From assembly GCF_036884655.1 (NCBI RefSeq), contig NC_088345.1, positions 17,851,001 through 17,915,000 of the forward strand: a DNA stretch of 64,000 nt. The letters are read 5' to 3'. The notes beneath the pieces were generated by a model. That model saw only the letters and a program-made list of their open reading frames with translations. It searched no databases and was not told the DNA's origin. Positions 20,072 through 30,318 of this stretch are shown here, one piece after another; positions within the stretch are counted from its first letter, which is position 1, and every line of letters begins with the position of its first letter. Source of the stretch: Musa acuminata AAA Group (lineage: Eukaryota; Streptophyta; Magnoliopsida; Zingiberales; Musaceae). The position numbers and the translations under genes are program-made.

Positions 20072-20879
20072 TCAAGGAATTTTAAAATAATTCAAGAGAG
20101 TTGAGTTACTTACCTTGTAGTCGAAGCTCGTCAAAGCCCAATTCGTCGTTTCACCTTTGGAAGTTTTTGATTCATCCTTGGTTGCCTTCCTCTTCATTGG
20201 CCTCTTCCTCCGTTCAAGTTCATTATTTATTTTAGATTTTTGTTTAATAAACTTATTAAGATTTAGTGTTCGAAGTTCAAGTTCATCATTGTCCTCATCA
20301 CTTGAGTCATTGCTCAAGTGGTATTCATTTGTTCTATGTCCCAAATCCTTTCTATTCTTTGGAAGGTGATTTTGTTCATCATGTTCATCATGTTCATTAT
20401 GTGCATTGTGCACCATTTCATATGTCAACAATGAACCAATTAGTTCTTCAAGTGAAACGGGTGTACATGTCGCCTATAGTCTCGCTTGGTTGCATTCGAA
20501 AAAGCTCAAAATCATGCAATAAAATGTTAACTTTCGAGTCTTTGACTCTACTAGTTCCCTCATGCATGATTTCAAGTGTTCGCTAAATATCAAAAGCCAT
20601 TTCGCATGTAGAAATCCGATTGAACTCATTTTTGTCCAAAGCGCAAAATAAGACATTCATAGCCTTTGCGTTTAAAGAAAAATACTTCTTCTCCAAATCC
20701 GACCATTTGTTCATTAGTTTAGAGGGAAGTTGAAAACTATTTTCAACAATATTCTATAAATCCAAATTCATAGAAATCATGAAAACTGTCATTCGAGTTT
20801 TCCAATAAGTGTAGTCCAATCCGTTAAACAATGGTGGACGAACAACCGAAAAACCCTCTTGAAAGCCATGAAGAGCCAT
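20072..20879 (-). pseudogene. int1 copia gag pseudogene
   Basis: The start is MALHGFQEGFSVVRPPLFNG with YTYWKTRM. A stop comes soon after (NLDL-stop), then FSLNAKAMNVLFCALDKNEF. MYTRFT is joined directly to LEELIGSLLTYEM, so about 60 residues of capsid are deleted compared with copia A. The C-terminus has lost the zinc knuckle; it ends in an acidic, basic-patched tail and LLNYFKIP. The related int2 and int3 gags end YFKIT and YFKII, so this novel C-terminus is shared. Confidence 0.85.
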
Positions 20880-20915
20880 TTCTCTCAGGTGTAAATCTGA
20901 AATGAGAAAAACCAG

Positions 20916-20927
20916 GCTCTAATACCA
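20916..20927 (-). other. Primer-binding site, int1
   Basis: TGGTATTAGAGC on the minus strand, one base different from the initiator-Met consensus, lies two bases inside LTR2. Confidence 0.85.
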
Positions 20928-20929
20928 AT

Positions 20930-21096
20930 TGTTAAGATCAAGAGCACTAAGAGGGGGGGTGAATTAGTGCAGCGGAAAACTTTTGACGTTTAAAACTACG
21001 TTCGTACGATGAAATCGTTTCCGACGTAAAACCATTTTCGGAAACTTAACTTGAAAGCGAGTTTGTAAATGAGTGTAGCAAAAGTAATGAGGAAGG
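20930..21096 (-). repeat. Array K LTR2, truncated (167 bp)
   Basis: It starts TGTTAAGATCAAGAGCAC like LTR1 and matches it up to AAGTAATGAGGAAG. It is then replaced by gypsy C sequence. The remainder of this LTR is not found on the far side of gypsy C, where int2 sequence follows at once, so a deletion has removed it. Confidence 0.82.
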
Positions 21097-23168
21097 CAGC
21101 TGCGTGGAACCCTAAGGACCTATATGTAAACCCTAAGGACCTAATCGTAAATATAATAATATAAGGACTAAACTACAAAATACATAAAATTACAAATTCT
21201 ACCATTTAAGCCTCTCTGCCTTCGTTCTTAAGGAACCAGAGAAGGTAGCTGCGTGGAAGAATAGAGAAAGAAAGAAAGAAGAAGAGGAAAAAAAAGGGGG
21301 AAGAAGAAGAAGAAAAAATTTGGGGCTTTGAGGTTTCTTGCTCAAATCTTCTCATTTAGGGTCATAATTCTCAAAGGCAAGTATTCTAATCTCATCCTAC
21401 AGAATTATTAGTCTTTGATCTCATATTTATTCTGAATTATTCGAAAGATTTCAGCCTAGAACCTGATATTTCTCTTGTTAGATACAAAAATCGTGGATCT
21501 GAAATTTTTCGGTAAACTGAACCCTATACATTGTTTCAGCCATAAGTTTTAGCACCAAACGTGGATTTAGGCAGGACCTTATTCATTTGAAAGCAAACTC
21601 TTATACTTTTCTTTTGACTCTAATTTTGAAAATTTTGGACATAGAATACTTACCCAAAAGTCTGTTTCAAATGAGCCAATGGATGCTGCAAAACCGGGAT
21701 CAAAATTTCTGACATTTCGATACTAAAATGCCTATAAGTCCCTGTTGAAAATTCTAATTTGTACTAAACTGATTTTATTTAAAAATAGACTTGAAACCTT
21801 TCTTTTGATATCTAGATTGAAAATTTTGGAATTCAAATGCCTATTCTACTATTTGTTGATTCCGATTATGCAAAACAGTGATTTAGTTTTTGACCTTTGG
21901 TCACTAAATCAATGGTAACTCCTTGCTGGAAACCTTGATTCGTATGAAACTTATTTCATCAGAAAATAGATTGATATATCTCTCAACAATAGCTTTCTTA
22001 AGGGTATTAGAACATAAATGATAATCTGAAGTATTTGTTCAATGTGCCTCTTGAATATTGTCAGAAATCGAGCCTTGGTCGATTTCGCGTATTATGTTTC
22101 ATTCGTTTGGAAATAGATTCCATTCAGTCCCCTTCGCTCAATTGAGGCTTATATTGGTGCTTAAATTATGGTTAGATCTTGTCTGTAAATTATTTACATT
22201 CTTGAATCATTTTGTGTAACGTTTATGCTATATCGCATTGACACATATAGGCACATGTATATCCCATTATTCCGCATTTGCTTTCGAACCTTCTTATTTG
22301 ATTTGGATATATCGCATTGACACATGTTTATGCTATATCGCATTGACACATATAGGCACATGTTTATGCTATATCGCATTGACACATATAGGCACATGTG
22401 CCTACTCTAGTTTCATTCCTTTGGATATTAAATTCATCTAACCTTCTTATTTGATTTGAGGTATATATGATTGCTTGGAATCCATGTATACTCTTGCTTT
22501 CATTTCATTCCAAATCTGAATACATTTGTGAGAGATTGTTGCTTGCATCGTATTGACTCGTAAAGGCACATGTACGTTTGTTGTTCCGCATGTGCTTCCG
22601 ATATATACTATTTATTGTTCATACTTCCCTTTGGTACTCTGGTGTTGTGGGATAATGTGAACCTTTGCCAGAAATGGTAAAGAGAGTTATGCATAGAGCT
22701 TGCGATGCTCTACCAGCCCCCTGTAACTTCACATAGACGTGGGTGGATGGAGCTCCCAGACGTGGGAGACTTCTGTCTGGTGGTCATTCAGAAATGGATG
22801 AATCACATTCTGTCTGTGGTCCTACTACACCTTCTGTATATTTGATATGATAACCAGAGCTTTGGTTATGTGTTTCTGTACATGCTTTGGATAAGAATAA
22901 TATGAATGCAACGTCAAATACGACGTTTGAGCTTCTGTTTGGTATTTGTTATTGATATGCTCCGAAATATTCCATACGCCATTGATATGCTCTGGAACAT
23001 TTCATAAACCATTGATAAGCTCCGAAACATTTCATTTGTTATTTATATGCTCCGAAATGTTTCATTCATTATTGATATGCTTTGAAATATTCCATAAGCC
23101 ATTGATATGCTCCGAAACATTTCATACACCATTGATAAGCTCCGAAATGTTTCATTTGTTATTGATAT
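21097..23168 (+). repeat. Gypsy C 5' LTR, left part
   Basis: It resembles the LTR of gypsy B (AAGGACCTATATGTAAA near the start; TGCCAGAAATGGTAAAG and GGGTGGATGGAGCTCCCAGA near 22660-22770) but is shorter because it lacks the purine-rich kilobase. A triplicated phrase ATATCGCATTGACACATATAGG occurs at 22240-22400. A 39-bp minisatellite fills 22950-23168, where F is inserted. Confidence 0.8.
22950..23168 (+). repeat. 39-bp minisatellite in Tekay-type LTR
   Basis: ATTGATATGCTCCGAAACATTTCAT-like units recur every 38 to 40 bases, giving a spurious 13-residue repeat in one frame. Related units occur in LTRs of B (42790-43140 and 48770-49110) and the solo LTR (56560-57040 and 57240-57540). Insertion of F interrupts it, and it resumes as TATATGCTCCTAAAC at 32856. 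Confidence 0.82.
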
Positions 23169-25744
23169 TGTCACGCCTCCCGAATTATCATATTCAGGAG
23201 GTGTGACCCTATCTAAAATCAATAATATTATAATTCATCATCAATTCAATCCAGGATCCAATCTAACAATTTGAGAATACTAAGAATCATTCAAAAATCA
23301 ATATTCACAATTCATAAACAGATACGTTACATAAATCATAATCCACTTCACTCAGAGATTTACAAAATCCAAAGGCAACTCAACTAAACATCAACCACAA
23401 TACAAATCCATAATCATAGAATTATATACAATCACAAAAAGATAATGATTTACCATGAGTTCTTATCCTTATACAACTTAAACTTATCATTCCATACACA
23501 TGAGCGGTCCTTTAAACTTTTACAACACATAAGTATCAACAGATCCTTAACATTACATCAGAAGTAAATTATACTATACAACAAAAACCTATCATCCAAC
23601 AAAGATTAGCTCAAAAATCTTCTAGCCTTTCACTGCTTTAACCCAATTCTAGCTTTTTAGTGCGTGACAAGCTACCCTGAAAAATTTATATAGTAACGGG
23701 GTGAGCATAAAGAGCTCAGCAAGCGTCTAACATATCCATGGTGATAGGAGAAGTTCAAGCAGGCTTAGTATCAAGATACAAAAGTAGAAATACAAGTGTT
23801 CATTTGAAATCATCTCATTTGATATAAAATCACAAAGGTTTAGCTCATTCAAAAACAGGCATTAGACATAACAATAGGAGAAAGGAAATTGGAGCATTTC
23901 ATTGGCAAAAGAAGCATTTAGGAATGTATCAAATGGCACATGAAGCATTTAGGCGCATATCAAAGGCGTAAGAGTGTTTGGGGGCATAATAATGACAAAC
24001 GAAACACTTCAAAGTATAACAAGTGAACCGAATAATAAACACAAGCTTGTATGTCATTTTTGATGTAGCATGCATTCCATTTTTATCCAAAGCATAATAT
24101 AAACTCATAAACAAAGCTTTGTATACCATATCAATAAACATAGAGGGCGCTATGGGACCACAAACATAATGTGATTCATCCATTTTTGGATGACCACCAA
24201 GCATAAGTCTCTCATGTCTGGGAGCTCCATCCACCCACGTTTGAGTGAAGTCAATGGGGCCGGTAGGACAATTGCGGGCTCTAAGCATAACTCCCTTTAC
24301 CATTTTTGGCAAAGGTTCATAATATCCCACAAGACACCAGAGTACAAAAGGGTAGTATGAACAATAACATTAACACATATCAGAAGCACATGCGGAACAA
24401 CGAAGATATGCATGTACCTTTATCAAACAAGGAAATGCAAACAAAGCATTACATAATAAATTTCAGATATACAATAATTTCAGGATGAACAATACAAGAA
24501 CTTCAAAGGACTAATATAAAGCTCAATTGAAGAAGAATTTAGCAGAAATCATATTTCCAATAGGATGAAAATTGAATAGGCAAAACCCAACAAAGTTTTC
24601 AATTATGACAGAATTTGAATGGTACATTTTCTGAATTATTTGAGTGACTAAGCATGCTCCAAATCACTAAAAATATGTTTCATTGGAAAGCTGTATCAAT
24701 CTATTTTCAGATGAACTCAGATTTATAATTGTTTGAGTTCTTAACAGGAAGTTACAGGAAGTTACAACAAATAGAGTAAAGGAAGGTCAGAATTGATCAT
24801 CCCTGTTTTGCAGACTTGACATAATCAATTTAAACAGATGTTTCAGAAGGAAAACATACTTCAAAATTTCCAACTAGGTGTCAAAAGAAACATATGCGAA
24901 TCTAGTTTCCAAAGAACTAAGCTTTGTATAATTCAGAATTTTCTCTAAAGAGTTATGAGCAATTTAGTAACAGAAGGTCAGAAATTTCAGTCCCTATTTT
25001 GCAAAATCTATAGGGTTAATTGAAACAGATGTTTTAGTAGGAATTTAAACTACAAATCATTTAATCTCAGTATAAAAATAAAGATATTTGAGTCTACTTT
25101 CAAATGGACTAGGTTTTGCCTAAATCAGAGTTTAGTGCTAAAAGTTAGATCCAAAACAATGTATAGAAGTCAGATTACCGAAAAATTTCAGATTCGTGAC
25201 TTTGTATCAAAAGGAAAGAAAGGTTTGGTACTAAGCTGAAATCTTTTGAATTATGAAGAATTAAAAGGAAAAAACAGAGATTAGGAATTCTATAGGAAGA
25301 GGTTAGAACACTTGCCTCAGATGAGTTTGATTCCCAAATATAGGGAGTTGATGCAAAACCTCAAACAAAGTTTCCTCTTCTTCTTCTTCTCTTCAAACTA
25401 ACGTTGGCTGTAAAGTTTCTTTTTAATGGTGCCTTAAAATACTTAGGTTTGGCTCATGCTAAAATAGTGAGGTGGCAAGCATGCATGGGGGTTTAGGTGT
25501 CAACTTTAAAATAAATGCAAGTGGCTCATCCTTATTAATGGCACATGTCCTCCATTTTATTTTATTTTATTTTTATTTACTCAATTCTGAATATTCTATA
25601 AATCATATCAAAATTTTAATATTTACTCTTAGGTCCCTAGCCATAAACTTTAATATAATATTATTTAATAAAAAAATTATTAAATAATCCTCATATTTAC
25701 AAACAAGCATTTACTAATTTTTTTTTTAAATGAGGGATGTTACA
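23169..25744 (-). repeat. Gypsy F 3' LTR (2,576 bp)
   Basis: In element orientation it starts TGTAACATCCCTCAT and ends GGAGGCGTGACA. A 133-codon frame inside (23929-24330, minus) is a translation of the conserved LTR block also present in B and C LTRs in other frames, so I do not call it a gene. Confidence 0.92.
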
Positions 25745-25757
25745 CTCTCCCCTCCTT
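25745..25757 (-). other. Polypurine tract of gypsy F
   Basis: AAGGAGGGGAGAG on the minus strand abuts the LTR start TGTAACATCC. Gypsy B has the closely related AATGAGGGGAGAG at 45448-45460. Confidence 0.9.
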
Positions 25758-25767
25758 AAAAGAAAAT

Positions 25768-27120
25768 TTAGTCGTCTAAATTTGACAAACCTCTTTCGGC
25801 GAAAAGATGAGGATAAGCTATCTTCATTTCTTCCTCTAGCTCCCAAGTCGTTTTATTTGTAGAATGATGCTTCCAAATTACTTTAACCAGAGTAATGATT
25901 CTATTTCTTAAGATCTTCTCTTTTTTATGAATAATCCGAATGGGCTCTTCCTTGTAAAATAAGTCTTTCTCAATCATAATCGGCTCATACTCAATGACAT
26001 AAGAGGGATTAGGTATATACTTTCTAAGCATTGACACATGAAATATATCTTGAATATGACACATCGATGGTGGTAAGGCAATCTTGTAAGCGATAGAGCC
26101 AATTCTTTCAAGGATCTCAAAAGGTCCAACGAACCTTGGGTTTAACTTTCCTTTCTTTCCAAATCTTGCAATGCCTTTGGAAGGGGAGACCTTTAGGAAT
26201 ACAAAATCCCCTACTTGGAACTTGATATCTCGTCTTCTGTTGTCAGCATAGCTCTTTTGCCGACTCTGAGCAGCCTTTAGCCTTTTTATGATAACCTAAA
26301 TCTTTTCAGTAGTCTCTTGTACTTTATCTGGTGCTAACAACTTTCTATCACCAACTTCCTCCCAACATATAAGCATTCTGCATTTTTGCCCATACAATGC
26401 CTCATAAGGAGCCATCTGAATGCTCGAATGGTAATTATTATTGTAAGTGAACTAAATAAGAGAAATATTTTTATCCCATTCACCTCTCCAATCCATAACA
26501 TAGGCTTTAAGCAAATCCTCAAGTACTTGAATTGTTCTTTCAGATTGACCATCGGTCTAAAGGTGATAAGTAATGCTAAACTTTACTTTGGTGCCCATAG
26601 AATCTTGTAATCTCCTCCACAATCTAGAAAGAAATCTGGAGTCTCTATCTGAGATAATCTCCTTCGGGACACCATGAAGTCTTACTATTTCATCAACATG
26701 CAAATCTGCAAGCTTATCAAAAGAATAAGTCATATTGATTGGTAAGAAATGTGTAGATTTGGTTAACCTATCAACAATGACCCAAATAGCATCAAGCTTT
26801 CTAGAGGTTCTAGGTAGTCATGAAACAAAGTCCAGAGTAATGCATTCCCATTTTTATTCTGGAATATCTAAGGGCTGTAACAAACCTCCAAGTCTCTAGT
26901 GTTCTACTTTGATTTGCTGACAAGTCAAACACCTTGAAACATATATTGTAATCTCCTTCTTCATGCCTTTCCACCAATAATGACTTTAGAGATCTCTGTA
27001 CATTTTTGGGCTACTAGGATGCATAGTGTACTTTGAATTGTGACCTTCGTTCAAGATTTGGTTCTTGATATCTGAGTCATTTGGAACACATATTCTATCC
27101 CCAAATCTTAATAGGCCATC
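25768..27120 (-). pseudogene. Gypsy F integrase with chromodomain
   Basis: Read on the minus strand the zinc finger region is broken (HYWWKGMKKEITIYVSRC and LTCQQIKVEH survive). The core shows LDAIWVIVDRLTKSTHF, EIISDRDSRF and TDGQSERTIQ, the D-D-E residues. The frame holds several stops: in the core, TITYHL is followed by one. The C-terminal 98 codons (26064-25768) are open and give the GPFEIL/HVSMLRKY region and a chromodomain: EEPIRIIHKKEKILRNR, VKVIWKHH, TTWELEEEMKIAYPHLF. This is the Tekay-type chromodomain, thought to bind histone marks of heterochromatin. Confidence 0.87.
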
Positions 27121-27129
27121 ATCTGAAAT

Positions 27130-28915
27130 TTAAAAATTCAACTTCAATCCCTTTTCAACTTCATTCCTCAAGTATATTAAATATGGATCTCGTAGTTGTC
27201 CTTCTTTAATTTGTTGAATGAGATCAGTTTGTACCTGGATAGAGGCCATCAACATTATTGAGTCTTGCCCTTTCCTTATTACATTCGAATCATAATTTCT
27301 TTCTAATAGCTTCCATTGCTTCACAACTAGACTAGCCATAAAACTTGTAGATTTTCTACTAAGTGCATCAGCTACAACATTTGCTTTACCTGGGTAATAA
27401 CGGATGGTACAATCATAATCTTTTAGAAGTTCTATCCATCTTCGCTGCCTCATATTTAACTCCTTCTATGTAAAAATGTACTTTAAACTCTTGTGATCAG
27501 TAAAGATATCAAATGTTCGCCCATACAAGTAATGTCTCCAAATATTTAGAGCAAAGATGATTACTGCCAATTCCAAATCATGAGTCAGATAATTCAATTC
27601 ATAATTCTTTAGCTGCCTTGAAGCATAAGCAATTACTTTCCCTCCTTGCATCAAAACACATCCAAGGCCCTTTCTTAAAGCATTAGTATAAACTACAAAT
27701 CCTTCATTACCACTTGGAATAGTGAGAAAAGGGGCACTAGTTAATCTTCTTTTTAATTCTTGGAAACTTTGCTCACAATCACCACTCCATTCAAATTTCG
27801 CATTCTTTTGAGTCAGTTTGGTAAGGGGATGAGCAATTTGAGAAAATCCCTCCATAAATCTCCTGTAATAACCTACCATGCCCAAGAAACTTCTAATTTC
27901 TATTACATTTGTTGGCACTTCCCAATTAACTGCTGCTTCCACCTTCTTTGGATCAACATATATGCCCCTTCCTGAAATCACGTGGCCTAAGAAAGCAATT
28001 TCCTTCAAACAAAATTCACATTTGCTGAACTTTGCATACAGCTTCTTTTCTCTTAGTATAGATAATACATCTCTCAAGTGTTTATCATGCTCTTGATTAC
28101 TCCTTGAATATACTAATATGTTATCAATGAATACAATTACACAATCATCTAAGAGTGGCTGAAATATTCTATTCATCAGTTCCATAAAAGCTGCAGGAGC
28201 ATTAGTCAAACCAAAAAGGCATTACTAAAAATTCGTAATAACCATATCGAGTCCTAAAGGCTATTTTTCGAATATCCTCCTTCTTGACCTTCAACTGATA
28301 GTAACCTGATCTTAGATCAATCTTGGAGAATACTTGTGCACCCTGCAATTGATCAAACAAGTCATCAATCCTGGGTAGGGGATACTTGTTTTTTATGGTC
28401 ACTTGATTCAACTGTCTATAATCAATACAAAGCCTCAACGTCCTATCCTTCTTCTTAACTAATAGCACTGGAGCACCCCACGGTGACACGTTGGGTCGAA
28501 TGAAACCCTTATCTAACAACTCTTGTATTTGCTTCTTCAATTCCTCAAGCTCGAGTGGTGCCATTCTGTAGGGAGGCTTAGATATTGGGGCTGTCCCGGG
28601 GACCAAATCAATAGCAAATTCTCCCTCTCTATCTGGATGTAAACCAGGCAATTCATCTAGAAATACATTAGGGAACTCTTTGACCACTGTAATTTCATTT
28701 AGGTGAGTTTCTTGATTTGAATGCTCCTTTACACACACAATATAACAAAAACAACCCGTCTGCATAAGACGATAGGCTTGAAGTGTTGATATCAAGTAAG
28801 AAGGTAAATCATGCCTAATATCCTCAAAGTAAAATATAGGCTGATCTGGTATGCAGAAAGTAATTATTTTTGTATAGCAATCAATACTAGTATGATAGGA
28901 AGATAGCCAATTCAT
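27130..28915 (-). pseudogene. Gypsy F reverse transcriptase and RNase H
   Basis: RT shows [57 protein letters not shown] and [14 protein letters not shown]. At about 28215 one extra T in a T-run shifts the frame in [12 protein letters not shown]. The catalytic box is FIDNILVYS where FIDDILVYS is expected, so the second catalytic Asp is Asn. Connection and RNase H follow: [39 protein letters not shown], then a stop at about 27465, then [14 protein letters not shown] and [14 protein letters not shown]. Confidence 0.9.
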
Positions 28916-29101
28916 GCCAAGTATAATATCAAAACCTTAGATTTCTAGGAGTATCAAATCGGCAAGGAGTTCATGTTCTCCAATAGAAATCAAACAAGAT
29001 GGATAAACCAGATTTGTAGTCAAGGAATCCCCAACAGTAGTAGTTACATGTAGCAAATAATCCAGTGGTTTAGATTGAATGCCCAAGTGACAAGCAAAAT
29101 A

Positions 29102-30184
29102 TTATGAAACAAAAGACAAGTTGGAGCTAGGATCAAACAAAACTTTTGCATTTCTATTAGAAACATGTAGAATACCTTCAACCACTGATTTAGAGGCTCT
29201 GGAATCTTGTTCTGTGATAGCATATACTCTAGTATGGGCTGTCGGCTTAGGGAGTAATGGCTCTTTCTTCTTGTTTAGTGGGCAGTCTCTGACTTTATGA
29301 TCTAACTTTCCACAGGCAAAACATACTCCAATCACCCGAAAACACTCGTTTCATGATTACGTCCACATTTTGTACACGATAGAGTTCTTTGCGATGGAGT
29401 TCCTTTCTCAAATCTAGGTACCTTTACCTTCTTGTTACTTCTTTCTACTTCATTTCCTCTCTTACTTTTACCAACAAACTTATCCTTGCTATTCTTGTCC
29501 CTGATTTCTTGGATCTCCTCCAAGTCTTTTTCAAGTTATGAAAGCTCTTTCTACTACATCAGTGTATACCTGGAGTTTTAAAGCTGATATCCACCTTCTT
29601 ATTGTCGGCCTTAATCCTTTTTCAAATCTTCTTACTTTCCTATATTTATCATCAATCATATGTGTGGCAAATCTAGAGAGCTCGGTGAATTTAGACTCAT
29701 ATTTGGCTACTGTCAAATTTCCCTGGATGAGATTCAGGAACTCCAATTCTTTCTGCTCTCTGATACAATCTGGAAAATATTTATCATTGAACTTTTCTGT
29801 AAATACCTTCCAAGTGATTGGCTCCTGTCGAGCTTCAGAAATCCTCTTCATGGTTCGCCACCAGTGCTCAGCCTCTCCTTCTAGCATGAAGGTAGCAAGG
29901 GAAACCTTCTTATCATCTGGGCAATTTAAAACATCAAATATTTTCTCTATCCGCATCATCCATTGTTCTGCTACCATTGGATCAGGCTCACCACTAAAAC
30001 TAGGAGGACTAAGCTTCTTAAACTGTTCAATTCCCAACCCAGTCTGGTTTGAATTCCCAGCTTCATCATTTCTTCCTTATCGAACTTGTTGTTGCATTAC
30101 TTGTGTCATCGCCTCTAGAGTTTTCATAATTCCACTCAATTGATCAGAAGTAGAAGCAACAGGAGAACCGAATGACCTCGTCAT
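29102..30184 (-). pseudogene. Gypsy F gag and protease
   Basis: The probable start ATG is at 30184 (MTRSFGSPVAS...); an in-frame TAA at 30079-30077 follows MTQVMQQQVR. The capsid then reads FSGEPDPMVAEQWMMRIEKI, WWRTMKRI, FNDKYFPDCIREQKELEFL and FEKGLRPTIRRWI, ending at a stop at 29531. KDLEEIQEIRDKNSKDKF follows. The knuckle CFACGKLDHKVRDCP and the protease motif VLFDPSSNLSFVS sit in 29335-29102. The protease D-P-G/D-S-G is D-P-S here. Frame changes separate the pieces. Confidence 0.87.
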
Positions 30185-30302
30185 CCTTGCTTCCTAAAAA
30201 TAACAAAAAAAAACTTTTGATCGGTCTCTAAATAGAAATCACTAAACCTCAAAATTTATTACACATCTAACATATCAAAATTCTTAGAAATCCTCAAATC
30301 AT

Positions 30303-30314
30303 GCTCTGATACCA
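30303..30314 (-). other. Primer-binding site of gypsy F
   Basis: TGGTATCAGAGC on the minus strand, four bases inside the 5' LTR, continues CATGATTTGAGG. It is of initiator-Met tRNA type. Confidence 0.9.
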
Positions 30315-30318
30315 ACTC

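Noticed and set aside
22946..23206. A 13-residue-repeat protein similar to a leucine-rich repeat
   Set aside because: It is a translated 39-bp minisatellite, broken by the F insertion and carried in a non-coding LTR.
23929..24330. A 133-codon frame repeated at 31047-31562 in the F LTRs
   Set aside because: The underlying nucleotide block is conserved in other LTRs in different frames, so the frame itself is not kept.
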